Below, piece after piece: positions 63,987 to 64,000 of a stretch of 64,000 nucleotides of DNA. Source of the DNA: Bacteroidia bacterium (GTDB lineage Bacteria; Bacteroidota; Bacteroidia; Flavobacteriales; Flavobacteriaceae); the NCBI GenBank assembly GCA_030428865.1, contig JAUIEK010000004.1, positions 124,001 to 188,000 on the forward strand, read 5' to 3'. The position numbers and the translations under genes are program-made. Positions within the stretch are counted from its first letter, which is position 1, and each line of letters begins with the position of its first letter. The notes under the pieces were generated by a model. That model saw nothing but the letters and a program-made list of their open reading frames with translations, made no database searches and had not been told where the DNA came from.

Positions 63987-64000
63987 ATTATATCATGGGA

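Noticed and set aside
63995..64000. ATG GGA at the right edge, possible next gene
   Set aside because: Only two codons are visible, so no gene can be supported.
1..64000. CRISPR array, rRNA, insertion sequence, prophage or integrase
   Set aside because: No repeat-spacer pattern, rRNA sequence, transposase motif or phage gene was seen on either strand.

Overview
The window is AT-rich chromosomal DNA from a member of the Bacteroidota, almost certainly family Flavobacteriaceae and probably marine. This rests on gene content: gldB-gldC gliding motility genes, type IX secretion (T9SS) components (PorT, a DUF5103 plug protein, a cargo protein with a C-terminal sorting domain), an exosortase F pair, a Na+-translocating NADH:quinone reductase operon, menaquinone methylation, and promoters of the Bacteroidota type (TAnnTTTG at -7 with TTG or TTTG about 19 bp upstream). 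The genus cannot be named from the sequence alone. No rRNA, CRISPR array, prophage, insertion sequence or plasmid gene was seen. Gene content is mostly core, with small lineage-specific islands.

Layout. 1-9.5 kb: the end of a membrane-lipid N-acyltransferase, trigger factor (tig), clpP-clpX-dnaG, nadE, gldB-gldC, and a folK/deoxynucleoside kinase fusion. 9.5-24 kb: mostly minus-strand genes: pnp, rpsO, accD, fbaA, tamL, then ubiE-porT, a two-Nfu_N NifU protein, an OmpP1/FadL porin and a Trp/Tyr/Arg/Ser-rich lipoprotein. The trmH-like gene and an unrecognised gene run the other way. 22.9-24.9 kb: proS, tRNA-Glu and rpsT on the plus strand. 24.9-32 kb: the elongasome operon purH-mreB-mreC-mreD-mrdA-rodA on the minus strand. 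32.3-37.2 kb: a GAF/fRMsr-like gene, exosortase F (xrtF) with its partner, then a likely metal (copper?) module: HYC_CC_PP-type protein, TonB-dependent receptor, HMA-domain protein and heavy-metal-binding lipoprotein. 37.2-45.2 kb: a secreted metalloprotease, pruA, an NRDE protein, a full-length DUF3667 membrane protein with no canonical start codon, apaG and the T9SS plug protein. 45.3-57.8 kb: nqrABCDEF, two conserved small proteins, a T9SS cargo, an OmpA lipoprotein and apbE, which flavinylates Nqr subunits. 57.8-64 kb: a methyltransferase, map, a thioredoxin-like protein, gpmI, a secreted ankyrin protein and phenylalanine hydroxylase.

How the genes fit together. The envelope is the main theme: cell-wall elongation (MreBCD, PBP2, RodA), outer-membrane assembly (TamL), T9SS/gliding (GldB, GldC, PorT, plug, cargo), exosortase F, and several SPII lipoproteins. 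Energy conversion depends on Na+-NQR with ApbE, UbiE-made menaquinone and NadE-made NAD. Convergent gene ends are often closed by near-perfect inverted repeats flanked by A and T runs, which act as bidirectional terminators.

The items most worth a second look are: the DUF3667 gene, whose only plausible start is ATT overlapping the apaG stop; loss of all four zinc ligands in both DnaG and AccD; the exosortase F pair, which has no recognised substrate here; the HYC_CC_PP/TonB/HMA/HMBD module; a 41-codon ORF upstream of purH; and a hairpin just before the purH start codon.
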